NCBI RefSeq assembly: GCF_050496545.1
Contig: NZ_JBNVZV010000010.1
Coordinates: forward strand, 62,001-126,000
DNA from: Phycicoccus avicenniae_A
GTDB lineage: Bacteria > Actinomycetota > Actinomycetes > Actinomycetales > Dermatophilaceae
Length of the DNA: 64,000 bases
Direction of reading: 5' to 3'
Of this stretch, positions 31,886 to 40,355 are shown one piece after another (positions within the stretch are counted from its first letter, which is position 1; each line of letters opens with the position of its first letter). The position numbers and the translations under genes were made by a program. The notes under the pieces were generated by a model. The model was not told the DNA's origin and made no database searches. It was given only the letters and a program-made list of their open reading frames with translations.

Positions 31886-34359
31886 GCGGACCCCTCCTTG
31901 GTGACGGTGACGAGCGCACCGGGTGCGCCCGCGAGGGTCGCCCGCAGGTCGCAGCCCTGCGAGTTCGTGGGGAGCCAGACGACGTGGTCGGCCATCTCGT
32001 GGACGAGCGCCGGGGCGACGACGGTGGTGCCGCCGGCGACGACGCGCAGCTCCTCGCCGTCCGCGACACCGAGCGCCGCGGCCGTGGCGGCCGAGACCCG
32101 GGCCCGCGGGCGCGGGGCGGTGCCGGCCAGGTGCGGCTCACCGTCCTGGAGCGACCCCTTGTCGAGGAGGTGACGCCAGGTGGCGAGGACGAGCGTGCCG
32201 GGCTCGAGGCTCGGCACCTCGCCGGCCTCGACCTGCGGGGCGGCCGGACGGGCGCCGGCCCACGGGCCGAGCTGCTGCATCTCGGCGCGGACCTCGCGCA
32301 GCGTGCGCGTGGCGAGGAACTCGCCCATCTCGTCGGCGAGCATGTCGAGGGCGCGGTAGTCGCTGACGTAGGAGGTGTCCAGAGCGGCCTCGAAGGCCCG
32401 CGGACGACCCTCCCAGTCGACGAACGTGCCGCCCTTCTCGGCGTGCGCCGCGACGGGCAGGACGACGTCGGCGTGCTCGGTGACCGCCGAGGGGCGGATC
32501 TCGAGGGAGACGACGAACGCGGTCGAGAACGCATCGGCCGCACCGGCGGTGCCGATGTCGGCGGGGTCGACCCCACCGACGACGAGCGCACCGAGCTCAC
32601 CGGACGCGGCCGCGGCGAGGATGCCGGCGGTGTCGCGGCCGGAGGCCTCGGGGACCGAGGCGACGCCCCACGCGGAGGCGACCTCGGCGCGGGCGGCGGC
32701 GTCGGCGACCGGACGGCCACCGGGCAGCAGGGTGGGCAGCGCGCCGGCCTCGAGGGCACCGCGCTCCCCCGCCCGACGGGGCACCCACGCGAGGCGGGCG
32801 CCGGTGGCCTCGGCGAGGGCGACCGCGGCGCTCAGCGCGCCGGGGACCATCGCGAGGCGCTCGCCGACGAGGAGGACGCCGCCCTCGCGCAGCGCGGACG
32901 CGGCGGCCTCGACGGCCTCGGTGCCCGAGCCGTCGGCGAGGGCCCGCAGGACCTCGGGCTCGGTGCCGGGAGCGGTGGGGATGAGGGTGCCACCGGTCTT
33001 GGCCAGGCCGCGGGTGGCGACCGGGCCGACACCGAACACGCGGGTGCCGTTGCGGCGGAACCCCTTGCGGAGGCGGAGGAAGACGATGGGCGACTCGTCC
33101 TCGGGCTCGAAGCCGACGTGGACGACGGCCTTCGCGGCCTCGAGGTCGGCGTAGGTGACGGCGCCACCGGCCGGGCCCGTGCCGACGACCGTGGAGGCGA
33201 GGAAGTCGGCCTCCTCGGCGGAGTGCGGGCGGGCGCGGAAGTCGACGTCGTTCGTGCCGAGCACGGTGCGGGCGAACTTCGAGTACGCGTAGGCGTCCTC
33301 GGCGCTCACCCGGCCGCCGACGAGCACGCCGGTGCCCGAGGCCGCACGCAGCCCGGCCGCGGCCCGCTCGAGGGCCTCGCGCCACGAGGCGACCCGCAGC
33401 TTCCCGTCCTCGCCGCGGACCATCGGCAGCTCGAGGCGGTCACCGACACCGGTGTACGCGAACGCCCACCGGCCCTTGTCGCAGTTCCACTCGTCGTTGA
33501 CGGCGGGGTCGGCCTGGGCCATCCGGCGCAGGACGGTGCCGCGGCGGTGGTCGGTGCGCTGGGCGCAGCCGCTGGCGCAGTGCTCGCAGACGCTCGGGGT
33601 CGACACGAGGTCGAACGGGCGGCTGCGGAAGCGGTAGGCCGCACCGGTGAGCGCGCCCACCGGGCAGATCTGGACGGTGTTGCCGGAGAAGTAGGACTCG
33701 AACGGCTTCTCCTCGTAGATGCCGACCTGCTGCAGCGCGCCGCGCTCGACGAGGGCGATGAACGGGTCACCGGCGACCTGGTCGGAGAAGCGGGTGCAGC
33801 GGGCGCAGAGCACGCAGCGCTCGCGGTCGAGGAGGACCTGCGAGGAGATCTTGATCGGCTTGGGGTAGGTGCGCTTGACGTCCTCGAAGCGCGAGGTGCC
33901 GCGGCCGTTGCTCATCGCCTGGTTCTGCAGCGGGCACTCGCCACCCTTGTCGCAGACCGGGCAGTCCAGCGGGTGGTTGATGAGCAGCAGCTCCATGACG
34001 CCCTTCTGCGCCTTGTCGGCGCCCTCGGACGTGTACTGCGTCTTGACGACCATGCCGGGGGCGACGGTCATCGTGCAGGAGGCCTGCGGCTTCATCCGGC
34101 CGGGCGGACCCTGCATCTGGGTCGGCTCGCCGGGCGTGCCGTCGGGGCCGGGGCGGCCGGGCATCCAGACCTCGACGAGGCACTGGCGGCAGGCGCCGAC
34201 GGGGTCCAGGCCGGGGTGGTCGCAGAACCGCGGGATGTCGATCCCGGCGGTCTCGGCGGCGCGGATGATGAGGGTGCCCTTGGGCACCGCCACCTCGACG
34301 TCGTCGATGGTCAGCGTGACGAGCTCGACCGGGGCCTGGGTCTCGGGCGTGGCAGTCAT
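31882..34359 (-). CDS. nuoG: NADH-quinone oxidoreductase subunit G
   Basis: An 825-residue iron-sulfur subunit. The N-terminal 2Fe-2S ferredoxin domain has C46, C57 and C60 (FCDHPGLDPVGACRQCLVE). Next comes the His/Cys 4Fe-4S region (HPLDCPVCDKGGECPLQNQ) and two further Cys groups (RCVLCARCTRF and SVCEHCASGCAQ); the latter, C-x2-C-x3-C, fits the extra N7-type cluster of many bacteria. The remainder is a molybdopterin-oxidoreductase-like fold without cofactor. The ATG at 34359 overlaps the nuoF stop. Confidence 0.96.
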   Translation of the reverse strand: MTATPETQAPVELVTLTIDDVEVAVPKGTLIIRAAETAGIDIPRFCDHPGLDPVGACRQCLVEVWMPGRPGPDGTPGEPTQMQGPPGRMKPQASCTMTVAPGMVVKTQYTSEGADKAQKGVMELLLINHPLDCPVCDKGGECPLQNQAMSNGRGTSRFEDVKRTYPKPIKISSQVLLDRERCVLCARCTRFSDQVAGDPFIALVERGALQQVGIYEEKPFESYFSGNTVQICPVGALTGAAYRFRSRPFDLVSTPSVCEHCASGCAQRTDHRRGTVLRRMAQADPAVNDEWNCDKGRWAFAYTGVGDRLELPMVRGEDGKLRVASWREALERAAAGLRAASGTGVLVGGRVSAEDAYAYSKFARTVLGTNDVDFRARPHSAEEADFLASTVVGTGPAGGAVTYADLEAAKAVVHVGFEPEDESPIVFLRLRKGFRRNGTRVFGVGPVATRGLAKTGGTLIPTAPGTEPEVLRALADGSGTEAVEAAASALREGGVLLVGERLAMVPGALSAAVALAEATGARLAWVPRRAGERGALEAGALPTLLPGGRPVADAAARAEVASAWGVASVPEASGRDTAGILAAAASGELGALVVGGVDPADIGTAGAADAFSTAFVVSLEIRPSAVTEHADVVLPVAAHAEKGGTFVDWEGRPRAFEAALDTSYVSDYRALDMLADEMGEFLATRTLREVRAEMQQLGPWAGARPAAPQVEAGEVPSLEPGTLVLATWRHLLDKGSLQDGEPHLAGTAPRPRARVSAATAAALGVADGEELRVVAGGTTVVAPALVHEMADHVVWLPTNSQGCDLRATLAGAPGALVTVTKEGSA

Positions 34360-35684
34360 GCGGAGACGGTCTCCTTCGCGCCGCCGTCCTTGGCCCACAC
34401 GGTCGAGGCGGCCCGGTCGAACGGGCAGCCTCCGTGGGTCAGGTGGGCGACGTACTCGTCGCGGAAGTACTGGATCGAGCTCGTGATCGGGCTCGTCGCG
34501 CCGTCACCGAGGGCGCAGAAGCTGCGCCCGAGGATGTTGTCGCAGATGTCGAGGAGCTTGTCGAGGTCCTCCTCGGACCCCTGCCCGTGCTCGAGCCGGC
34601 CGAGGATCTGCTTCAGCCACCACGTGCCCTCGCGGCACGGGGTGCACTTGCCGCAGGACTCGTGCCGGTAGAAGTCGGTCCAGCGGTCGACGGCGCGCAC
34701 GACGCAGACCGTCTCGTCGAAGACCTGGAGGGCGCGGGTGCCGAGCATCGAGCCGGCCGCGGCGACCGACTCGAAGTCGAGCGGCACGTCGAGGTGCTCG
34801 GCGGTGAAGAGCGGCGTGCTCGACCCGCCGGGGGTCCAGAACTTCAGCTCCTTGTCGGGGTCGCGCATCCCGCCGGCGAGGTCGATGAGCTCGCGCATCG
34901 TGATGCCGAGCGGCGCCTCGAACTGGCCGGGGTTCTTCACGTGCCCGGAGAGCGAGAAGATGCCGAAGCCGGTGGACTTCTCGGTGCCCATGCCGGTGAA
35001 CCAGTCGACGCCCTCGAGGACGATGCCGGGGACCGAGGCGATGGACTCGACGTTGTTGACCGAGGTCGGGCGGGCGTAGAGGCCCGCGGCGCCCGGGAAC
35101 GGCGGCTTGCTGCGGGGCTGGCCGCGGCGGCCCTCGAGGGAGTCGAGGAGCGCGGTCTCCTCGCCGCAGATGTAGGCGCCGGCGCCGGCGTGCACGGTGA
35201 TCTCGACGGTCCTGCCCGAGCCGTTGATGTCCGTGCCGAGCAGGCCGGCCGCGCGGGCCTCCTCGACGGCGCGCATCAGGCGGCGGTAGACGTGGACGAC
35301 CTCGCCGCGCAGGTAGATGAACGCGTGCTCGCAGCCGATGGCGATCGAGCTGATGATCACGCCCTCGATGAGCACGTGCGGGTTGGCCATCATCAGCGGG
35401 ATGTCCTTGCACGTGCCCGGCTCGGACTCGTCGGCGTTGACGACGAGGTAGCGGGGGCCGCCGTCCGGCGGGGCCATGAAGGACCACTTCATGCCGGTGG
35501 GGAACCCGGCGCCGCCACGGCCGCGCAGGCTGGAGTCCTTGACCATCCCGAGGATGTCGGCGGGCTCCATGCCGAGGGCCTTGTCGAGGGCCTTGTAGCC
35601 GCCGCCCTCGCGGTAGGTCTTCAGGGTCCAGGACGTGGCGTGGTCCCAGTCCTTGCTGAGGATGGGGGTCAGCGTGCTCGCCAT
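34356..35684 (-). CDS. nuoF: NADH-quinone oxidoreductase subunit F
   Basis: A 442-residue subunit carrying FMN, the NADH site and cluster N3. Seen are the NADH-binding glycine-rich GRGGAGFPTGMKW, the FMN region VVNADESEPGTCKD and GAYICGEETALLDSLEG, and the 4Fe-4S ligands in ESCGKCTPCREG with the distal cysteine in GRSFCALGD. ATG 35684 shares a base with the nuoE stop; the GTG directly before it (35687) is an equally possible start one codon longer. Confidence 0.97.
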   Translation of the reverse strand: MASTLTPILSKDWDHATSWTLKTYREGGGYKALDKALGMEPADILGMVKDSSLRGRGGAGFPTGMKWSFMAPPDGGPRYLVVNADESEPGTCKDIPLMMANPHVLIEGVIISSIAIGCEHAFIYLRGEVVHVYRRLMRAVEEARAAGLLGTDINGSGRTVEITVHAGAGAYICGEETALLDSLEGRRGQPRSKPPFPGAAGLYARPTSVNNVESIASVPGIVLEGVDWFTGMGTEKSTGFGIFSLSGHVKNPGQFEAPLGITMRELIDLAGGMRDPDKELKFWTPGGSSTPLFTAEHLDVPLDFESVAAAGSMLGTRALQVFDETVCVVRAVDRWTDFYRHESCGKCTPCREGTWWLKQILGRLEHGQGSEEDLDKLLDICDNILGRSFCALGDGATSPITSSIQYFRDEYVAHLTHGGCPFDRAASTVWAKDGGAKETVSA

Positions 35685-36868
35685 CACTCGCCCTTCCCGT
35701 CGGTGCTGTCGTCGGTGTCGGCGGCGTCGAAGAGGGTGGCGGCCGGGGTGGCGTCGTCGTCGACGGGCACCGAGGCGCTCTGCGCGGAGACGTTGGCGGC
35801 CCGGTCCGCGGCCTTCTGCGGGTCGGCGCCCTGGACCGGGGCGACGTCGACGCGGTCGGCGGCGGCCTCGGCCTGGCGCGCAACCCCGCTCACGCCGTCA
35901 CCGGTGGAGACGACGGGCGGGCCGTCGGCGGCCTCCGGGGCCACCTTGTCGCCGGCCTTCTTCGCCGCCCGCTTCGCGGCCGTCTTCTTCGCCGGCTTCT
36001 CGTCACCGGGGGTGTCGTCGGACTCGTCGCGCTCGGCGGCGGGCTCGACCTTGTCGGCCTTCGCGTCGTCGGAGGCCGGGGTGACCTCGGTGCTGCCGGG
36101 GGCCTTGGCCGCGGCCGTCGCGCCCGCGCCGCCGGAGCCGTTGGCCGAGCCGCCCTCGGGCGCCTCCCAGCCGTGCCGCTTGGCGAGCTCGAGGCCGACG
36201 AGCGAGGCATGGCCCGCGCCGACGCCCTCGTCGGCGAGACCGTCGGAGAACCCGGCGAGGGTGCGGCTGACCTGCTTGAAGGTGCAGACGCGGTTCGGGC
36301 CGCGGGTGGGCTTGACGTCCTTGCCCTCGCGCAGCTCGTCGACGAGCTGCTTCGTGGACTCGGGGGTCTGGTTGTCGAAGAACTCCCAGTTGGCCATCAC
36401 GACGGGCGCGTAGTCGCAGGCCGCGTTGCACTCGACCCGCTCGAGGGTGATCTTGCCGTCCTCGGTGGTCTCGTCGTGACCGATGCCGAGGTGCTCGGAG
36501 ACCGACTCCCAGATCTCGTCGCCGCCCATGACGGCGCACAGGGTGTTGGTGCAGACACCGACCGTGTACTCGCCGTTGGGGTGGCGCTTGTACTGCGTGT
36601 AGAACGTCGCGACCCCGCTGACCTCGGCCGTGCTGAGGTCGAGCAGCTCGGCGCACAGGTCGATGCCGCGACCCGTGACGTAGCCGTCGACGGACTGGAC
36701 GAGGTGGAGCAGCGGGAGCAGCGCCGACCGCTTCTGCGGGTAGCGCGCGATCACCTGCGCGGCGTCGGCGCGGAACTGCGCCTCGACGTCGGCGGGGTAA
36801 CGCTCCTTGGACTCCTCGGGCACCGTGAGGTGCCCGGAAGCGGACTGCAGACCGAAGTCACCGGCCAT
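35684..36868 (-). CDS. nuoE: NADH-quinone oxidoreductase subunit E with long Lys/Ala-rich tail
   Basis: A 394-residue subunit. The thioredoxin-like 2Fe-2S core (residues about 25-200) has ligands C106, C111, C147 and C151 (VCTNTLC and ECNAACDYAPVV). The core normally ends near residue 170-250. Here about 155 more residues follow, rich in Ala, Asp and Lys, including the histone-H1-like patch KPAKKTAAKRAAKKAGDK (about 291-308). The tail is low-complexity and probably disordered; its role is unknown. The ATG at 36868 shares a base with the nuoD stop. Confidence 0.95.
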   Translation of the reverse strand: MAGDFGLQSASGHLTVPEESKERYPADVEAQFRADAAQVIARYPQKRSALLPLLHLVQSVDGYVTGRGIDLCAELLDLSTAEVSGVATFYTQYKRHPNGEYTVGVCTNTLCAVMGGDEIWESVSEHLGIGHDETTEDGKITLERVECNAACDYAPVVMANWEFFDNQTPESTKQLVDELREGKDVKPTRGPNRVCTFKQVSRTLAGFSDGLADEGVGAGHASLVGLELAKRHGWEAPEGGSANGSGGAGATAAAKAPGSTEVTPASDDAKADKVEPAAERDESDDTPGDEKPAKKTAAKRAAKKAGDKVAPEAADGPPVVSTGDGVSGVARQAEAAADRVDVAPVQGADPQKAADRAANVSAQSASVPVDDDATPAATLFDAADTDDSTDGKGE

Positions 36869-38244
36869 CAGCGGTCGACACCTCCCATGACGGGGTCGAT
36901 GGAGGCGACGGCGACGATGACGTCGGCGACCTGCGAGCCTTCGCACATCGCGGCCGTGGCCTGGAGGTTGTTGAAGCTCGGGTCGCGGAAGTGCGCCCGG
37001 TAGGGGCGGGTGCCGCCGTCGGAGACGGTGTGGCAGCCCAGCTCGCCCTTCGCGGACTCGACGGCGGCGTAGGCCTGGCCCGGCGGCACGCGGAAGCCCT
37101 CGGTGACGAGCTTGAAGTGGTGGATCAGGGCCTCCATGGAGGTGCCCATGATCTCGCGGATGTGGTCGAGGCTGTTGCCCTGGCCGTCGCCGCCGATGGC
37201 CAGCTGGGCCGGCCAGGCGATCTTCTTGTCCTCGACCATGACCGGCTGGCCCTCGGTGCGCTGGAGACGGTCGAGGCACTGCTCGACGATCTTCAGCGAC
37301 TCGTACATCTCGTCGATGCGGATGCGCAGGCGGTCGTAGGCGTCGCACCCGGTGCGGGTGACGACCTCGAAGTCGTAGGTCTCGTACCCGCAGTACGGGT
37401 CGGACTTGCGCAGGTCGTGCGGCAGGCCGGTGGAGCGCAGGACCGGGCCGGTGACGCCGAGGGCGATGCAGCCGGTGAGGTCGAGGTAGCCGACGCCGAC
37501 CGTGCGGCCCTTGAGCAGCGGGTTCTCGTTGAGGAGGGCCTCGAGCTCGCCGAGCCCGCGGCGCAGCTCGGTGATGACGCCGCGCACCATCGCGACCGCG
37601 CCGTGCGGGACGTCCTGGGCGACGCCGCCGGGGCGGATGTAGGCGTTGTTCATCCGCAGGCCGGTGACCGCCTCGAAGACGCGCAGGATGCGCTCGCGCT
37701 CGCGGAAGCCGACCGTCATCACGGTGGTCGCGCCCATCTCCATGCCGCCGGTGCCGAGGGCCACGAGGTGGGAGTTGATGCGGGTGAGCTCCATCATCAT
37801 CACGCGGATGATCGAGGCGCGCTCGGGGATGCGGTCGGTGATGCCGAGCAGCTTCTCGATGGAGAGGCAGTAGGCCGTCTCCTGGAACATCGGCGTCAGG
37901 TAGTCCATCCGGGTGCAGAACGTGACGCCCTGCGTCCAGGTGCGGAACTCCATGTTCTTCTCGATGCCGGTGTGCAGGTAGCCGATGCCCGCGCGGGCCT
38001 CGGTGACCGTCTCGCCGTCGAGCTCGAGGATGAGGCGGAGCACACCGTGGGTGGACGGGTGCTGCGGGCCCATGTTGACGACGATCCGCTCTTCGTGGAG
38101 GGCGGTGGCCTCGTCGACGAGGTCGTTCCAGTCGCCGCCGGAGACGGTGAAGACGCGGGCGCCCTCGGTGTCGTCGTCGACGGACGCGCCGTACGGGTCG
38201 ACGGTGGGCTCGTCGGTCACGGTGTCCTGCTCGTGGGTCGTCAT
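36868..38244 (-). CDS. nuoD: NADH-quinone oxidoreductase subunit D
   Basis: A 458-residue subunit related to the large subunit of NiFe hydrogenases, forming the quinone site with NuoB and NuoH. Seen are NMGPQHPSTHGVLRL (quinone-binding His), IGYLHTGIEKNMEFR, RINSHLVALGTGGMEMG, and the C-terminal SFNNLQATAAMCEGSQVADV. Hydrogenase nickel ligands are absent, as expected. The N-terminal 40 residues are acidic and not conserved. The ATG at 38244 shares a base with the nuoC stop. Confidence 0.97.
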   Translation of the reverse strand: MTTHEQDTVTDEPTVDPYGASVDDDTEGARVFTVSGGDWNDLVDEATALHEERIVVNMGPQHPSTHGVLRLILELDGETVTEARAGIGYLHTGIEKNMEFRTWTQGVTFCTRMDYLTPMFQETAYCLSIEKLLGITDRIPERASIIRVMMMELTRINSHLVALGTGGMEMGATTVMTVGFRERERILRVFEAVTGLRMNNAYIRPGGVAQDVPHGAVAMVRGVITELRRGLGELEALLNENPLLKGRTVGVGYLDLTGCIALGVTGPVLRSTGLPHDLRKSDPYCGYETYDFEVVTRTGCDAYDRLRIRIDEMYESLKIVEQCLDRLQRTEGQPVMVEDKKIAWPAQLAIGGDGQGNSLDHIREIMGTSMEALIHHFKLVTEGFRVPPGQAYAAVESAKGELGCHTVSDGGTRPYRAHFRDPSFNNLQATAAMCEGSQVADVIVAVASIDPVMGGVDR

Positions 38245-39068
38245 CAGCTGTACGCCCTCCGCTGGTCCGGCGGCGGCACGACGCCGCCCTTGTACTCGAC
38301 GGGGATGCCGCCGAGGGGGTAGTCCTTGCGCTGCGGGTGGCCCGGCCAGTCGTCGGGCATGAGGATGCGGGTGAGCGCGGGGTGGCCGTCGAACTCGATG
38401 CCGAACATGTCCCAGGTCTCGCGCTCGTGCCAGTCGTTGCCCGGCCAGACCTCGACGACCGACGGGATGTGCGGGTCGGTGTCGGGGCAGGTGACCTCGA
38501 GGCGGATGCGGCGGCTGCCGTGGGTGATCGAGAGCAGCGGGTAGACGGCGTGCAGCTCGCGGCCGGCCTCGCCCGGGTAGTGCACGCCCGAGACGCCCAT
38601 GCACATCTCGAAGCGCAGCGCCGGGTGGTCGCGCAGCGTGCGGGCGACCTGCAGGAGGTGCTCGCGGCGCACGAAGAGGGTCATCTCGCCGCGGTCGACC
38701 ACGACCTTCTCGACGGCGGCGTCGAGGCCGCCCTCGAGGGCCTGGCCGAGGGTGTCGGCGACCTCGTCGTGGAACCCGCCGTACGGGCGCGGGCTGGCGC
38801 CGGGCAGGAGGGTGGGGGTGACGAGCCCGCCGTAGCCGGAGGTGTCCTGGCCGCGGGTGGCGCCGAACATGCCGCGCCGCTCGCCGATCTGGACCGGCTC
38901 GCCGGCCTCGCCGTCACCGGTGAGCTCGACGACGCGGCCGCCGCCGGTGTGCTGGGCGGTGTCCGAGGAGCGGGGGTCGTCGTCGGTGCGCGTCTGCGCC
39001 GAGTCGACCTCCTTGTCGGGGATCGGCTGGACGGGGCTGTCGTCGCTGCGCTTGCTGTCGTCGCTCAT
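38244..39068 (-). CDS. nuoC: NADH-quinone oxidoreductase subunit C
   Basis: A 274-residue peripheral-arm subunit (30-kDa type). The conserved domain is residues about 110-250, with the signature ERETWDMFGIEFDGHPALTR followed by ILMPDDWPGHPQRKDYPLGG. The first 90 residues are an acidic, low-complexity extension that looks disordered. The ATG at 39068 overlaps the nuoB stop (ATGA). Confidence 0.96.
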   Translation of the reverse strand: MSDDSKRSDDSPVQPIPDKEVDSAQTRTDDDPRSSDTAQHTGGGRVVELTGDGEAGEPVQIGERRGMFGATRGQDTSGYGGLVTPTLLPGASPRPYGGFHDEVADTLGQALEGGLDAAVEKVVVDRGEMTLFVRREHLLQVARTLRDHPALRFEMCMGVSGVHYPGEAGRELHAVYPLLSITHGSRRIRLEVTCPDTDPHIPSVVEVWPGNDWHERETWDMFGIEFDGHPALTRILMPDDWPGHPQRKDYPLGGIPVEYKGGVVPPPDQRRAYS

Positions 39069-39664
39069 GCGAGGAGGTTCTTCCCGGCCGGGGCCGCGAG
39101 GTGGGCGAGGTGGTCGTGGGTGGGGGCCATCTGCGAGGTCGGGGTGGCGCGCAGGGCGGCCTCCTCGGCGGCGCGGGCAGCCGCGATGCGGTTGACGCCG
39201 AGCTTGCTGTTCTGGATCTGGTCGTGCAGCTCGATGATCGCGTTGAGCAGCATCTCCGGGCGCGGCGGGCAGCCGGGCAGGTAGATGTCGACCGGGATGA
39301 CGTGGTCGACGCCCTGGACGATGGCGTAGTTGTTGAACATGCCGCCCGAGGACGCGCAGACGCCCATCGAGATGACCCACTTGGGGTTGGGCATCTGGTC
39401 GTAGACCTGGCGCACGACGGGGGCCATCTTCTGGCTGACCCGGCCGGCGACGATCATCAGGTCGGCCTGGCGCGGGGTCGCGCTGAAGCGCTCCATGCCG
39501 AAGCGGGCGATGTCGTAGTCGGGGGTGCCGACGGCCATCATCTCGATGGCGCAGCAGGCCAGGCCGAAGGTCGCGGGCCAGATCGAGGCCTTGCGCATGT
39601 AGCCGGCGACGTTCTCCAGCGTCGTGAGGACGAACCCTGCGGGCAGCTTCTCCTCGAGTCCCAT
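39065..39664 (-). CDS. nuoB: NADH-quinone oxidoreductase subunit B
   Basis: A 199-residue subunit holding cluster N2 next to the quinone. All four ligands are present: the C37-C38 pair (FGLACCAIEMM), C103 (MGVCASSGG) and C132 (YLPGCPPRPE). The ATG at 39664 has GGGAGG upstream; a GTG directly before it is an alternative. It begins 61 bp after the nuoA stop, the only clear gap within the nuo operon. Confidence 0.97.
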   Translation of the reverse strand: MGLEEKLPAGFVLTTLENVAGYMRKASIWPATFGLACCAIEMMAVGTPDYDIARFGMERFSATPRQADLMIVAGRVSQKMAPVVRQVYDQMPNPKWVISMGVCASSGGMFNNYAIVQGVDHVIPVDIYLPGCPPRPEMLLNAIIELHDQIQNSKLGVNRIAAARAAEEAALRATPTSQMAPTHDHLAHLAAPAGKNLLA

Positions 39665-39725
39665 CACGCCTCCCGGGCGGTGTCGACGGTCGTGCAGGTG
39701 GTGGTCGGTGCGGTGCGTGCGGCGC

Positions 39726-40088
39726 TCAGTCCCACTCGAGACCGCCCCGCTTCCAGACGTAGGCGTAGGCGACGAAGACGGTGAGGATGAACAGCACCAT
39801 CTCGACGAGGGCGAAGAGGCCGAGCTGGTCGAAGGCCACGGCGAAGGGGTAGAGGAAGACCGACTCGATGTCGAAGATGATGAAGAGCATCGCGGTCAGG
39901 AAGTACTTGATCGGCACGCGGCCGCCGCCCGTGGCGCGGGGGGTGGGCTGGATGCCGCACTCGTAGGCCTCGAGCTTGGCGCGGTTGTAGCGCTTCGGCC
40001 CGACGACGAGGCTCGTCCCCACCGACAGCGCCGCGAAGCCGAAGCCGAGCGCCAGGAGGATGAGGAGGGGGACGTAGGGGTTGCTCAT
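39726..40088 (-). CDS. nuoA: NADH-quinone oxidoreductase subunit A
   Basis: A 120-residue, three-helix membrane subunit and the first gene of the nuo operon. Conserved features are the loop cysteine segment EAYECGIQPTPRA and the acidic helix FIIFDIESVFLYPFAV. The ATG at 40088 is 193 bp downstream of the candidate Rex operator. Confidence 0.97.
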   Translation of the reverse strand: MSNPYVPLLILLALGFGFAALSVGTSLVVGPKRYNRAKLEAYECGIQPTPRATGGGRVPIKYFLTAMLFIIFDIESVFLYPFAVAFDQLGLFALVEMVLFILTVFVAYAYVWKRGGLEWD

Positions 40089-40280
40089 CGCGGGCGAACT
40101 CCCCTTTCGCTGCTCGGGTTCGTCGGGTGGTCGACGGGCGCCGGGGCCGCGTGCGGCGTCCCGGCCATCCTAGGGGTCGTGACGTACGTCGCACCCAGGG
40201 GCGTCTCGCGCCCCTGAGCAGCGCGGTCGCCCGCGCGCGGCGTGGTGGTCACCGGGTCCTCTGCTGCTGGTCGTGCCTGC

Positions 40281-40298
40281 TTGTGAACGTGTTCACGA
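40281..40298. promoter_or_regulatory. Rex operator (NADH/NAD+ sensor) of the nuo operon
   Basis: TTGTGAACGTGTTCACGA differs little from the Rex consensus TTGTGAA-N4-TTCACAA; the dyad GTGAAC-GT-GTTCAC is perfect. In Streptomyces, Rex is known to control nuo and cyd genes through such sites. The site begins about 8 nt downstream of a -10-like box on the minus strand, an ideal place for repression. Confidence 0.85.
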
Positions 40299-40306
40299 AC
40301 GTCGGA

Positions 40307-40312
40307 AGTCTA
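40307..40312 (-). promoter_or_regulatory. -10 box of the nuo promoter
   Basis: On the minus strand the sequence reads TAGACT, fitting TANNNT. The predicted start of transcription would fall at or just before the Rex dyad. No strong -35 element can be named. Confidence 0.5.
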
Positions 40313-40336
40313 GGCCGCACCTCCGACGACCTGCAC

Positions 40337-40355
40337 TCAGGTATGCCTAACCCTC
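40337..40355. promoter_or_regulatory. Possible DtxR/IdeR iron box
   Basis: TCAGGTATGCCTAACCCTC matches 13 of 19 positions of TTAGGTTAGCCTAACCTAA. It overlaps the menG stop and lies upstream of the nuo -10 box. Iron control of an iron-sulfur-rich complex is reasonable, but the match is partial. Confidence 0.35.

Larger units (their letters stand above)
40089..40346. other. nuo operon upstream region
   Basis: This 258-bp non-coding gap separates nuoA from the end of menG. It holds the nuo promoter candidates and the operators listed separately. The 180 bp between the Rex site and nuoA form a long GC-rich leader. Within it an inverted pair CAGGGGCG/CGCCCCTG around 40196-40217 could fold. Confidence 0.6.

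Noticed and set aside
31984..34671. 895-codon open frame antisense to nuoG
   Set aside because: Composition artefact; nuoG and nuoF occupy the other strand with full cofactor motifs.
35684..36165. NuoE tail as a separate small histone-like gene
   Set aside because: It is in frame with and continuous from the NuoE core, and no binding site or good start separates it.
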